17,630 bases of DNA. Origin: GW2011-AR18 sp038046085. GTDB lineage: Archaea > Nanobdellota > Nanobdellia > SCGC-AAA011-G17 > GW2011-AR18. How positions within the stretch are numbered: the stretch's first letter is position 1; every line of letters begins with the position of its first letter. Location of the stretch: positions 1-17,630 of the forward strand of contig JBBSWW010000039.1 in assembly GCA_038046085.1 (NCBI GenBank), given 5' to 3'. A program made the position numbers and the translations under genes. A model generated the notes under the pieces. The model saw only the letters and a program-made list of their open reading frames with translations. It was not told the origin of the DNA and did not search any database. Below are positions 6,930 through 12,819 of this stretch, in pieces.

Positions 6930-7988
6930 ATGTCAGATTTATTCAAGGATATATTGCATAGTGATGAATCATTGTTCCTTAATCCTCAGTTCTTAGACTC
7001 TGATTTCATCCCTCCTATTATTAAATTCAGGGAAAATGAACAACAGTATATTGCGCAATGTATTAAACCAATATTGATGAAACGTGATGGTAAGAATCTT
7101 TTGATTAAAGGCTCTCCAGGTATTGGTAAGACTCTGGCTTCTAGACATGTTTTATCTGAATTAAAGAAAGATTCTAATGATGTATTCTGTGTCTATGTTA
7201 ATTGCTGGAAAAAAGACAGTTCTTTTAAAATCCTTAATGAAATGTGTTCTCAGTTGAATTATAAGTATGTTTTCAATAAAAGCTTTGATGTCTTGATGAA
7301 GGATATATGTGCTCTTATTAATGAAAAATCTTTAGTTATTGTATTGGATGAGATTGATAGATTGACAGATAATACTATTCTTTACTCTTTATTAGAGGAT
7401 ATTTACAGAAAATCTATTATCATGATCACAAATGATGATGAGTTCCTTTCAAGTATGGACGCTCGTATTAAATCTAGGATGATTCCAGAAACATTAGAAT
7501 TCAAGACTTATAATGCTAATGAGATTGATTCTATATTAAGAGAAAGAGCAGAATATGCTTTTGTAAAGAATGTTATGGATGATGAATGTTTTGAATTAAT
7601 CTCGGAAAAGACTTTTGAATTCAAGGATCTTAGGACTGGTTTATTCTTGTTGAAAGAATCTGGTGAGGTGGCTGAATCATTAAGTTCTAGGAAAATAACT
7701 CCTGAACATACTATGAAGGCTTTGGAAAAACTTAATGCTTCTATAATCAAAGAAGTCAATGATGATAATAAGGATGTTATTGATCTTATTAAACTGAATT
7801 CAGGTAAGACTACAGCTGAAATTTTTAAGGAATATGAATCTAAGTATGGCAAATCTTACCGTACTTTTCAGAGAAAGATAAAGGATTTAGAAAAGATGAA
7901 CATTATCACTCTTAAAGAATTGAATAAAGGTCGTGAAGGACGTTCTACTGTTGTTGAATTCAATCAGAAGATGCTTGCTGATTATTAA
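6930..7988 (+). CDS. cdc6: Orc1/Cdc6-family replication initiator ATPase
   Basis: AAA+ ATPase that recognises archaeal origins and loads the MCM helicase. After an N-terminal FIPPIIKFRENEQQYI, the Walker A is GSPGIGKT (61-68), Walker B VIVLDEID (D140/E141), sensor-1 MITND (N168), a Box VII-like DARIKSR (177-183), and sensor-2 FKDLRTGLFLLKESGEVAE (R235). The C-terminal winged helix (about 275-350) contains TAEIFKEYESKYGKSYRTFQRKIKDLE and could bind origin DNA. At 352 aa it is a little shorter than many archaeal Orc1 proteins, which have about 400 aa. CTTTTTAAAAC (6899-6908) is centred 26 bp before the ATG. ORB-like elements lie on both sides of this locus (5945-6016 and 8431-8473). It could be the main initiator or a secondary, element-derived copy. 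Confidence 0.93.
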   Translation: MSDLFKDILHSDESLFLNPQFLDSDFIPPIIKFRENEQQYIAQCIKPILMKRDGKNLLIKGSPGIGKTLASRHVLSELKKDSNDVFCVYVNCWKKDSSFKILNEMCSQLNYKYVFNKSFDVLMKDICALINEKSLVIVLDEIDRLTDNTILYSLLEDIYRKSIIMITNDDEFLSSMDARIKSRMIPETLEFKTYNANEIDSILRERAEYAFVKNVMDDECFELISEKTFEFKDLRTGLFLLKESGEVAESLSSRKITPEHTMKALEKLNASIIKEVNDDNKDVIDLIKLNSGKTTAEIFKEYESKYGKSYRTFQRKIKDLEKMNIITLKELNKGREGRSTVVEFNQKMLADY

Positions 7989-8000
7989 AATTTGATTTCA

Positions 8001-8348
8001 TCAAGCTTTAATGGGTTCTCTTCCACATTCTTTGCTTAATTTTTCGAAGCTCTTTTCATAATATGAGTATACAACTGCTATATCTGGCCTGCATCCATTT
8101 GACCATCTTTCCTTGGTATAATGTCTAAAACTAGGCAGATTATGGACTAATGGTCTTGATTCATCGCAGCTGCTGTCTTTAATGTCTTTTGTTATATAAA
8201 ATAGATTTCCCCAATCATCAATTATTAATACTGTTCCGTGGTTCTCACATAAATTTTCAAGTCTTACCTGTGTTAGAACTCCGTTAGCACCGGAACTTGG
8301 GTTATCTTCACGTGCCCTGTCTGTTATTACATAAGGAAGTTGATTCAT
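8001..8348 (-). CDS. Unknown small four-cysteine protein
   Basis: 115-aa protein that I do not recognise, convergent with Orc1/Cdc6 (12-bp gap). It has four cysteines (C34, C61, C86, C108) and several histidines (H37, H69, H76) without a regular CxxC spacing, so metal binding is possible but not shown. The segment GTVLIIDDWGNLFYITKD looks like a beta-hairpin core. There is no signal peptide or membrane segment. Upstream on its strand a TATA-like ATATAAAGG lies about 33 bp before the ATG, slightly longer than the usual spacing. It sits between the orc1 gene and the second ORB-like element and reads against the neighbouring genes. Confidence 0.7.
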   Translation of the reverse strand: MNQLPYVITDRAREDNPSSGANGVLTQVRLENLCENHGTVLIIDDWGNLFYITKDIKDSSCDESRPLVHNLPSFRHYTKERWSNGCRPDIAVVYSYYEKSFEKLSKECGREPIKA

Positions 8349-8430
8349 TTTGTATTGTTTTATTTTAAAGATTAGCCTTTATATTTAAAATTTACCCTTT
8401 CATTTCCTTACCAACCGCATTATTTTGCCA

Positions 8431-8473
8431 TCTCTCCACTGGACACGACACGGACGCGCGCCAGGTTTATATA
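8431..8473 (+). repeat. 43-bp GC-rich ORB-like promoter element, copy 2
   Basis: Matches 5974-6016 at 42 of 43 positions, in the same orientation, 2457 bp apart. The TCCACTGGA dyad is at 8435-8443 and the terminal TTTATATA (8466-8473) serves as TATA box. Here the expected transcription start is near 8496, leaving a leader of about 20 nt with a perfect SD before the ORF at 8517. The sequence outside the 43 bp is not shared with copy 1, so selection, or a precise copying event, has acted on this block only. Confidence 0.75.
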
Positions 8474-8502
8474 CAAAGTTTCATACTTATATTATAACAC
8501 TT

Positions 8503-8510
8503 AGGAGGTG
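8503..8510 (+). promoter_or_regulatory. Strong Shine-Dalgarno AGGAGGTG
   Basis: AGGAGGTG is a perfect match to the archaeal anti-SD, 6 nt before the ATG at 8517. Such a motif is exceptional in a window where nearly all first genes appear leaderless, and it supports translation of the tiny ORF that follows. Confidence 0.7.
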
Positions 8511-8516
8511 CCAACA

Positions 8517-8624
8517 ATGCTGCCAACAGAACTTGAACTTGAATCAGTATCCAGGCTTTTTAGTATTCAGATGAGAAGACTTCCATTGAACAGGACTTTT
8601 AACTTATCTTTGAAGAGGAGGTAA
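8517..8624 (+). CDS. 35-aa basic microprotein, first of an SD-led pair
   Basis: Small ORF of 35 codons, MLPTELELESVSRLFS at the N-terminus and basic at the C-terminus (QMRRLPLNRTFNLSLKRR). It resembles no family that I know. Support for it being real: a TATA box in the repeated 43-bp element, a leader of expected length, a perfect SD with 6-nt spacing, and a second SD-led ORF directly after. Its last codons (AAG AGG AGG TAA) themselves form the SD of the next ORF. The N-terminal half is acidic and helical, the C-terminal half basic, which could suit binding to nucleic acid or a partner. No signal peptide. Function unknown; a leader peptide controlling the second ORF is an alternative. Confidence 0.6.
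   Translation: MLPTELELESVSRLFSIQMRRLPLNRTFNLSLKRR
8616..8622 (+). promoter_or_regulatory. Shine-Dalgarno AGGAGGT overlapping the upstream stop codon
   Basis: AGGAGGT lies 4 nt before the ATG at 8627 and is embedded in the last codons and stop of the first microprotein ORF. This arrangement is typical of translational coupling or reinitiation. Confidence 0.65.
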
Positions 8625-8626
8625 AT

Positions 8627-8737
8627 ATGAGAAGCAAAAAACACCTTAAGATGTGGGTAGAGGAACTATTGGTTAATGATGAGATTAGCCCTGAAGAAGA
8701 AGGTTTTTTGATGGGTTATATGGATCTTGATGAATAG
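8627..8737 (+). CDS. 36-aa acidic microprotein, second of an SD-led pair
   Basis: Small ORF of 36 codons with a basic start (MRSKKHLKMWVEELL) and an acidic remainder (VNDEISPEEEGFLMGYMDLDE). The pattern is amphipathic helix, turn, helix, with no hydrophobic span, so it is probably soluble. It has a perfect SD at 4-nt spacing and starts 2 nt after the stop of the 35-aa ORF, so the two form a dicistron under the 43-bp promoter element. The opposite net charges of the two products (basic C-terminus in the first, acidic second) would be compatible with a complex, which is speculation. It ends 34 bp before the metallophosphoesterase, which has its own TATA box (GGTTTAATTT, 8741-8750). Confidence 0.65.
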   Translation: MRSKKHLKMWVEELLVNDEISPEEEGFLMGYMDLDE

Positions 8738-8771
8738 AAAGGTTTAATTTATTTTATTTCTATTAATTTTT

Positions 8772-9371
8772 ATGAAAATTTTAGCTTTTACTGATACTCA
8801 TGCTGATATTGAAGATTTAGATAAGATTAAAGCAAAAGCATTGAAAGAAAAACCAGATATTCTTGTTTGTTGCGGTGATATTTCAGTTTTCGGTAATGGA
8901 TTGAATTTTGCTTTAAGTTTCATTAATGACCTTAAGATCAAGACTTTAATTGTTAAAGGTAATCATGAAACAGCTAAAGCACTTGAAGATTCATGTTCTA
9001 GATTCAAGAATATAGTAAACCTAAGCAATTATGGTATCTATGAATCAGGTGATTATGTTTTCTTTGGTTATGGTAATAATGGTTTCTCTCATACTGATGA
9101 AAAATTTGAAAAATTATCTTGTAAATTCATTAAATCTTTTGACAAGAAGAAAAAATTAATTTTTATTACTCATGCACCGATATATAATACTAAAGTTGAT
9201 AAACTTCCTACTGGGCATCATGGTTCTTTGAGTTCAAGAAGATTTATAGAAAAAGTTCATCCAGTATTGACATTATGCGGTCATTTTCATGAAACATTTA
9301 AAGTTAAGGACAAGATTAAGAATTCTTTAATAATAAATCCCGGACCTGATGGAATGATTATAGAAATTTAA
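8772..9371 (+). CDS. Calcineurin-like metallophosphoesterase
   Basis: 199-aa cytosolic phosphoesterase of the YfcE/MJ0936-like group, hydrolysing phosphodiester or phosphomonoester substrates with two divalent metals. All five metal/catalytic motifs are in order: TDTHAD (D8, H10), CGDIS (G35, D36), KGNHE (N64, H65), ITHAP (H134) and GHFHE (H171, H173). After the last motif comes a short strand SLIINPGPDG that closes the fold, as usual. Length is normal for the small single-domain form. TATA-like GGTTTAATTT is centred 26 bp before the ATG, so the transcript is leaderless and separate from the microprotein dicistron. The substrate cannot be read from the sequence. Confidence 0.92.
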   Translation: MKILAFTDTHADIEDLDKIKAKALKEKPDILVCCGDISVFGNGLNFALSFINDLKIKTLIVKGNHETAKALEDSCSRFKNIVNLSNYGIYESGDYVFFGYGNNGFSHTDEKFEKLSCKFIKSFDKKKKLIFITHAPIYNTKVDKLPTGHHGSLSSRRFIEKVHPVLTLCGHFHETFKVKDKIKNSLIINPGPDGMIIEI

Positions 9372-9372
9372 A

Positions 9373-9403
9373 AAGAAAAAGAGTTTATCTCTTCTTCTTT
9401 TTT
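9373..9403. terminator. Possible bidirectional terminator
   Basis: AAAGAAAAAGAG and CTCTTCTTCTTT can pair imperfectly around the loop TTTAT, with A-rich and T-rich flanks on the two sides. It lies directly after the metallophosphoesterase stop and at the end of the convergent lysine-rich ORF, whose stop codon sits in the loop. The stem is AU-rich and weak, so oligo-T termination alone may be what matters. Confidence 0.3.
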
Positions 9404-9498
9404 GCTTTACTTGACTTACTCTTTGTTTTTTTCTTTTTTACTACCAAAATAACACCTCTTTTTCCCAGTCGAAGACTTAGGAATATATCACCTATCAC
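9385..9498 (-). CDS. Lysine-rich 37-aa microprotein
   Basis: Reverse-strand ORF starting GTG at 9498, MIGDIFLSLRLGKRGVILVV followed by a tail of mostly Lys, Ser and Thr (KKKKTKSKSSKAKKKKR). A TATA box TATATAAA (reverse strand, 9524-9517) is centred about 22 bp before the GTG, close to the leaderless spacing used elsewhere. An alternative TTG start at 9447 has an SD-like AGAGGTG in front and would leave only the 20-residue basic tail. Such Lys tails suit binding to nucleic acid or ribosomes. It lies downstream of TatD and convergent with the metallophosphoesterase. The low-complexity composition means a chance ORF in an A-rich stretch is possible. Confidence 0.4.
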   Translation of the reverse strand: MIGDIFLSLRLGKRGVILVVKKKKTKSKSSKAKKKKR

Positions 9499-9535
9499 TA
9501 TTCATGAATGAATTTGTTTATATAGTTTGCTGTTT

Positions 9536-10321
9536 TTATGCTCGTAAAAATATTTTTTGGTAATTTGAAAATATTATTTTTTCAACTTCTTCTATTTCCA
9601 TGTTTTTTATTTTTGCAATTATTTTTATTGTCTCTTTTATATTGCTGGGTTCTGATCTTTCTCCTTTTACAGGACTTAAATATGGTGCATCTGTCTCTGT
9701 TAAAATATTATTTAATGACACTCTCTCAACTAATTCTTGGAAATGTTTTAATCTTGTTATCACAGCAGGTATTGAGAATGAATATCCTAATTGTTCTGCT
9801 CTCTTTGCTAATTTTAAACTTCCAGTAAAACAATGTAATACAACTCTTCTTGCTTTTTCATCTTCTAATATATCTATACACTCCTTTTCTGCTTTTCTTG
9901 TATGTATTACTATTGGTTTATCTATCTCTTTTCCTAATCTTATTGCTTTCCTGAATGCAACTTTTTGTTCTTCTAATCTTGAATCTTCTACAGAATTATC
10001 TAATCCTATCTCTCCTATAGCTATTATTTTATCTTTATTTTTCTTTATGAACTCTATTTCTTTATCAACATCTATCTTTTCAACTTCTCTTATCACATCA
10101 TCTTTGAATCCTAAACCAACGGCATCTAACGGATATATTCCTAGTGATGGTTTTATTATATCATATTTCTTAGCCAGTTCAAGGACTTTTTCATTTGTTG
10201 AATGATTTACTCCAGATACAACTAATGCAATTAATCCTGCTTCTTTAGCTCTTTTTATTACTTCATCTAAATCTTTTGAAAAATGGTCAAAATAAATATG
10301 ACAATGAACATCGATTAACAT
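9536..10321 (-). CDS. TatD-family metal-dependent hydrolase (DNase)
   Basis: 261-aa TIM-barrel amidohydrolase-fold nuclease of the TatD family; members act as 3'-5' exonucleases or AP endonucleases in DNA quality control. Metal ligands and signature motifs are all present: DVHCH (H6, H8), GEIGLD (E104), IHTRKA (H140), HCFTG (H163) and TETDAPYLSP (D211). Length is typical at about 260 aa. The promoter is the left half of the palindrome at 10343-10360; TATATAAA is centred about 25 bp before the ATG, so the mRNA is leaderless and divergent from the Nudix gene. A lysine-rich small ORF follows 37 bp downstream with its own TATA box. Confidence 0.94.
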   Translation of the reverse strand: MLIDVHCHIYFDHFSKDLDEVIKRAKEAGLIALVVSGVNHSTNEKVLELAKKYDIIKPSLGIYPLDAVGLGFKDDVIREVEKIDVDKEIEFIKKNKDKIIAIGEIGLDNSVEDSRLEEQKVAFRKAIRLGKEIDKPIVIHTRKAEKECIDILEDEKARRVVLHCFTGSLKLAKRAEQLGYSFSIPAVITRLKHFQELVERVSLNNILTETDAPYLSPVKGERSEPSNIKETIKIIAKIKNMEIEEVEKIIFSNYQKIFLRA

Positions 10322-10342
10322 AAAAATTAGTATTTATCATTC

Positions 10343-10360
10343 TATATAAATATTTATATA
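10343..10360. promoter_or_regulatory. Perfectly palindromic divergent promoter
   Basis: TATATAAATATTTATATA is an 18-bp perfect palindrome. Its two halves act as TATA boxes for the reverse-strand TatD gene and the forward Nudix gene. The palindrome centre is 30.5 bp from one ATG and 31.5 bp from the other, and each TATA half is about 26 bp from its own start. TBP binding in one or the other orientation would make the two promoters mutually exclusive; this is inference. Confidence 0.65.
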
Positions 10361-10382
10361 ATAACAATTTCAGATTTTATTA

Positions 10383-10754
10383 ATGGAAGTTAAGTTATTT
10401 GTTGCTGCTAAAGCTTTTGTTATTCATGATAATAAAGTTTTGATATTAAGAGAATCAATTAAATATAATGATGGTACTCAGATTGGTAAATATGGTGAAG
10501 TTGGAGGAAGAATTACTCCTGGTGAATTTTTTAATGATTCGTTATTAAGAGAAGTTAGAGAAGAAACAGGATTGAATGTTCAGTTAGGAAAACCTTTTCA
10601 TGTTGATGAATGGAGACCTGTTAAAAATAATGAACAATGGCATATTATTGCTACATTCTTTGAATGTTTTGCAGATTCTGATAATATAACCTTGAGTGAA
10701 GATCACGATAAATTTGAATGGATTGATCCTAAAGAATATAAAATTATAATTTAA
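10383..10754 (+). CDS. Nudix hydrolase
   Basis: 123-aa pyrophosphohydrolase of the Nudix superfamily, cleaving nucleoside diphosphates linked to another moiety (NTPs, dNTPs, ADP-sugars and similar). The complete Nudix box GX5EX7REUXEEXGU is present at residues 42-64: GRITPGE, FFNDSLL, REVREETGL. The preceding GKYGEVGGRI is the usual lead-in. The protein is near the minimum length for a single Nudix domain and has no extra domain, so it is a stand-alone housekeeping enzyme, possibly an NTP sanitiser; the substrate is not predictable. It is divergent from TatD with a shared palindromic promoter, which would fit two nucleic-acid/nucleotide maintenance genes under common control. Confidence 0.92.
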   Translation: MEVKLFVAAKAFVIHDNKVLILRESIKYNDGTQIGKYGEVGGRITPGEFFNDSLLREVREETGLNVQLGKPFHVDEWRPVKNNEQWHIIATFFECFADSDNITLSEDHDKFEWIDPKEYKIII

Positions 10755-10798
10755 TTAGCAATCTATTTCCTGCTTTTGAAGCGTACTTAAAAAAATAA

Positions 10799-10906
10799 TT
10801 ATTTAAAAATAAATCTTCCAAATATTAGGTATAGTAAATACAAGAATAGTATTGTCATAAGAACTATTAAGATAGTATTGCTAGAATCTCCTTTTTTTCC
10901 TTTCAT
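10799..10906 (-). CDS. 35-aa single-span membrane microprotein, tandem paralogue (second copy)
   Basis: Reverse-strand ORF with a short Lys-rich head (MKGKKGDSSN) and one hydrophobic span (about 11-29, TILIVLMTILFLYLLYLIF) ending GRFIFK. It starts in an ATGA overlap with the stop of the preceding ORF, which it resembles: 17 of 25 aligned residues are identical, including LLYLIFGRFI. A 22-bp stretch (10812-10833) is identical to 10913-10934, 101 bp away. Overlap, paralogy and membrane character together make it a convincing gene despite its size. It may oligomerise in the membrane or act as a small regulator of the upstream membrane protein; function unknown. Confidence 0.65.
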   Translation of the reverse strand: MKGKKGDSSNTILIVLMTILFLYLLYLIFGRFIFK

Positions 10907-11004
10907 CTTATGAATCTTCCAAATATTAGGTATAATAGCATAATAAATAATACAGTAGCCATTATTATTAATATTGTCTTATTAGCATCACCATCTGTGT
11001 TCAT
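10903..11004 (-). CDS. 33-aa single-span membrane microprotein, tandem paralogue (first copy)
   Basis: Reverse-strand ORF with a short acidic head (MNTDGDANK) and one hydrophobic span (TILIIMATVLFIMLLYLIF) ending GRFIR. Its ATG overlaps the TGA of the 94-aa membrane gene (ATGA, 11001-11004), and its own TGA overlaps the ATG of the second copy (10903-10906), so the three form a tightly coupled operon. The head is acidic here and basic in the second copy, while the span and the GRFI end are conserved; the pair may form a heteromeric membrane unit. No known family is recognised. I rate it real on overlap and paralogy, not on homology. Confidence 0.65.
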   Translation of the reverse strand: MNTDGDANKTILIIMATVLFIMLLYLIFGRFIR

Positions 11005-11285
11005 TTTTTCATCACCATTGATAACTTTCCATTTTGTTCGGAAATATTATTTTCAATTTTATTAAATCTTCTCTCCATATCTAGACTTTTGTTTAATTCA
11101 TTTATATTTTTTGTGTTAATGTCTATTTGACTAAACTTGTCTATAAATATTATAATCATAAGTAAAGCTATTATAGAGATTATTATGATGTATAGGTTAT
11201 CTGGAGTTATAATTATTCCTGCAGCAGCTATTAAAGTTAAGATTAGTGATACAATAGTTGTAGTCCTATTGAATAAATTCTCCAT
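11001..11285 (-). CDS. Two-span membrane protein with coiled-coil tail, function unknown
   Basis: 94-aa protein with two hydrophobic spans (about 8-28, TTIVSLILTLIAAAGIIIT, and about 31-49, YIIIISIIALLMIIIFI), followed by a polar helical tail (about 50-94) rich in Asn, Glu and Lys that may form a coiled coil. The hairpin-plus-coil layout would place the tail in the cytoplasm. TATA-like ATTTATAAG (11306-11314) is centred about 25 bp upstream, so it is leaderless. It is the first gene of a three-gene operon with two single-span microproteins, joined by ATGA overlaps. I recognise no family. A holin-like or membrane-stress assembly is conceivable but unsupported by any specific motif. Confidence 0.7.
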   Translation of the reverse strand: MENLFNRTTTIVSLILTLIAAAGIIITPDNLYIIIISIIALLMIIIFIDKFSQIDINTKNINELNKSLDMERRFNKIENNISEQNGKLSMVMKK

Positions 11286-11345
11286 GAAAATAATTACATT
11301 TTACAATTTATAAGTCTTATTTACTAATTTCCGTAAATCTTTCAA

Positions 11346-12518
11346 TTATAATAGCATCATCAACGGACTAGCAATAAATTTAATTAATTTCCATATGAAT
11401 GGCCACATATTGAATAATATCAATGCAAATATTATGAATGATATAAAACTTAAATATCTCATTGCTTTCTTCTTATCTTTAGTAAAGTATAATGCTGCGA
11501 CATAGAACATTCTTCCACCATCTACTGGTCCTAATGGTAATAAATTAAACAATCCAACACCTAGACTTATATTGAATACCCAGAATAATAATAATCCTAT
11601 CCACGCATATACTGGATATATTTTTTTATATTTTTCTTTTACCTCTGTCTTATATCCTGATATTCCAACTCCTAATACTGCTTCATTTTTTTCATTATTT
11701 CCTAATTCAATTTCATAACTTCCCTTATCTGTTTTAACATTTATTAAATCACCAACATTATGTTTTTTCAATACATCAAAATCATTTATATTATCTATTT
11801 TTACATAATCTATCTCTTCAATTACATCTCCTACTAATATCCCTGATTTGTTTATCTGAAAATTACTATCTAAACTTGCTATCTGAACTCCATTCACATC
11901 AACCATATGTGATGCTATTGGTGATACTACAAATCCTATTAATGCTAATAATATGAATGCTAATATAATATTTGAGAATGGTCCGGCTGATATTACCTGT
12001 AACTGTTCTCTTGTTTTTTTCTTCTCTAATTGTTTTTCATCAGGTTCTACAAATGCTGCTAATAATGATCCTAAGAATGCAAATCCTGTTGATTTTATTT
12101 TTACTTTTATTAATCTTGAATATATTCCATGGCAGAATTCATGTATTGTTGCAACAATTAATATTGATATTATCCAGTGCCAGAATGATAATTTCGGTAA
12201 TCCCGGAACGTCTACTCCTGGTAATACTGGTGCTAATCCTGGAGGTCCAGTTGGTATGACTATTAAATTATAAGCACTTTTGAATAAGAAAAACATTGTT
12301 AATCCCATTCCTAAGAATCCTATAACTATGCTGATATTTCCAAGAATGTTTAATGTTTTTGGGAATTTTATTGCAATCTTATCCATTAATTTTATTCCAA
12401 TTTTTGTTTTATATAATGCAAATACTCTCCATTGTACCTCAAACTTATTTCTGTAAACTCTGAATATTGTATATAGAACTAAATAGAATACTAGTAATAA
12501 TATTAAATCCCAATTCAT
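11346..12518 (-). CDS. Site-2 protease (M50) with PDZ domain
   Basis: 390-aa intramembrane zinc metalloprotease cleaving membrane-embedded substrates, typically regulators or leftover signal peptides. The catalytic HExxH is ATIHEFCHG (H126, E127, H130), followed by SAGPFSNIILAF. A PDZ-like segment lies between about 205 and 275 (KSGILVGDVIEEID, INDFDVLKKHNVGDLINV). The third zinc ligand is in NLLPLGPVDGGRM (D333). Several membrane spans are visible: 4-20, 60-80, 112-125, 175-197, 305-330 and 352-372. The Pro/Gly-rich loop at 89-108 before the catalytic helix is notable. TTTTAAAT (12541-12548) is centred 26 bp before the ATG. It lies downstream of two small coiled-coil genes on the same strand, with a 50-bp gap and its own promoter. 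Confidence 0.93.
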   Translation of the reverse strand: MNWDLILLLVFYLVLYTIFRVYRNKFEVQWRVFALYKTKIGIKLMDKIAIKFPKTLNILGNISIVIGFLGMGLTMFFLFKSAYNLIVIPTGPPGLAPVLPGVDVPGLPKLSFWHWIISILIVATIHEFCHGIYSRLIKVKIKSTGFAFLGSLLAAFVEPDEKQLEKKKTREQLQVISAGPFSNIILAFILLALIGFVVSPIASHMVDVNGVQIASLDSNFQINKSGILVGDVIEEIDYVKIDNINDFDVLKKHNVGDLINVKTDKGSYEIELGNNEKNEAVLGVGISGYKTEVKEKYKKIYPVYAWIGLLLFWVFNISLGVGLFNLLPLGPVDGGRMFYVAALYFTKDKKKAMRYLSFISFIIFALILFNMWPFIWKLIKFIASPLMMLL

Positions 12519-12568
12519 TTATTTCATCCTCATCTAAGTTTTTTAAATCAGTTGATATAAAAATGTTT

Positions 12569-12781
12569 CTACTTCTCTTTTAATTTTCTTATCTCTTTTT
12601 CTATATCTTCTAAATCTTCAGTTTGAGCTTCTGCTTCTACCAAAATTTCATCTAATTTGTCTCTGTAATCATATATTTGATCAATGTTTTCATCTTCTAA
12701 CTCGTTTTTTTCTATTTCTTCTATAAGTTTATCATTCTCTTTTTTTATCTTTTCCAATTTATCTTTAGAATTTTTTCCCAC
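12569..12781 (-). CDS. Small acidic coiled-coil protein, function unknown
   Basis: 70-aa protein made almost entirely of Glu, Lys, Asp, Leu and Ile with heptad-like spacing (LEKIKKENDKLIEEIEKNELEDENID, then LDEILVEAEAQTEDLEDIEKEIRKLKEK). It should form one long or two antiparallel helices. There is no signal peptide, membrane span or metal motif. No TATA box is visible at the usual distance, and the 38-bp gap to the upstream 196-aa gene has only a short GC-rich hairpin (GCTC-AGT-GAGC), so it is probably the second gene of that transcript. A partner role for the coiled coil of the upstream membrane protein is plausible inference. Low-complexity composition limits any homology claim. Confidence 0.7.
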   Translation of the reverse strand: MGKNSKDKLEKIKKENDKLIEEIEKNELEDENIDQIYDYRDKLDEILVEAEAQTEDLEDIEKEIRKLKEK

Positions 12782-12819
12782 ATTTTTTCTATATGAAAAC
12801 TGCTCACTGAGCTGCTCTA

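Noticed and set aside
9538..10205. Long forward-strand frames of 96 and 201 codons
   Set aside because: They are antisense to the complete TatD gene and their hydrophobic, Leu/Phe/Ser-rich translations are typical of antisense reading in AT-rich DNA.
10812..10934. 22-bp direct repeat considered as a CRISPR or insertion-site repeat
   Set aside because: Only two copies, 101 bp apart, and both lie in the same codon frame of two paralogous microprotein genes, so it reflects gene duplication.
11953..12273. Forward-strand frames of about 100 codons inside the site-2 protease
   Set aside because: Antisense to a protein with all S2P motifs; no promoter or family match.
12800..12818. Short GC-rich hairpin between the two coiled-coil genes as a terminator
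   Set aside because: The stem is only 4 bp with a 3-nt loop and lacks a T-run directly after it; the downstream gene has no promoter of its own, so readthrough is expected.
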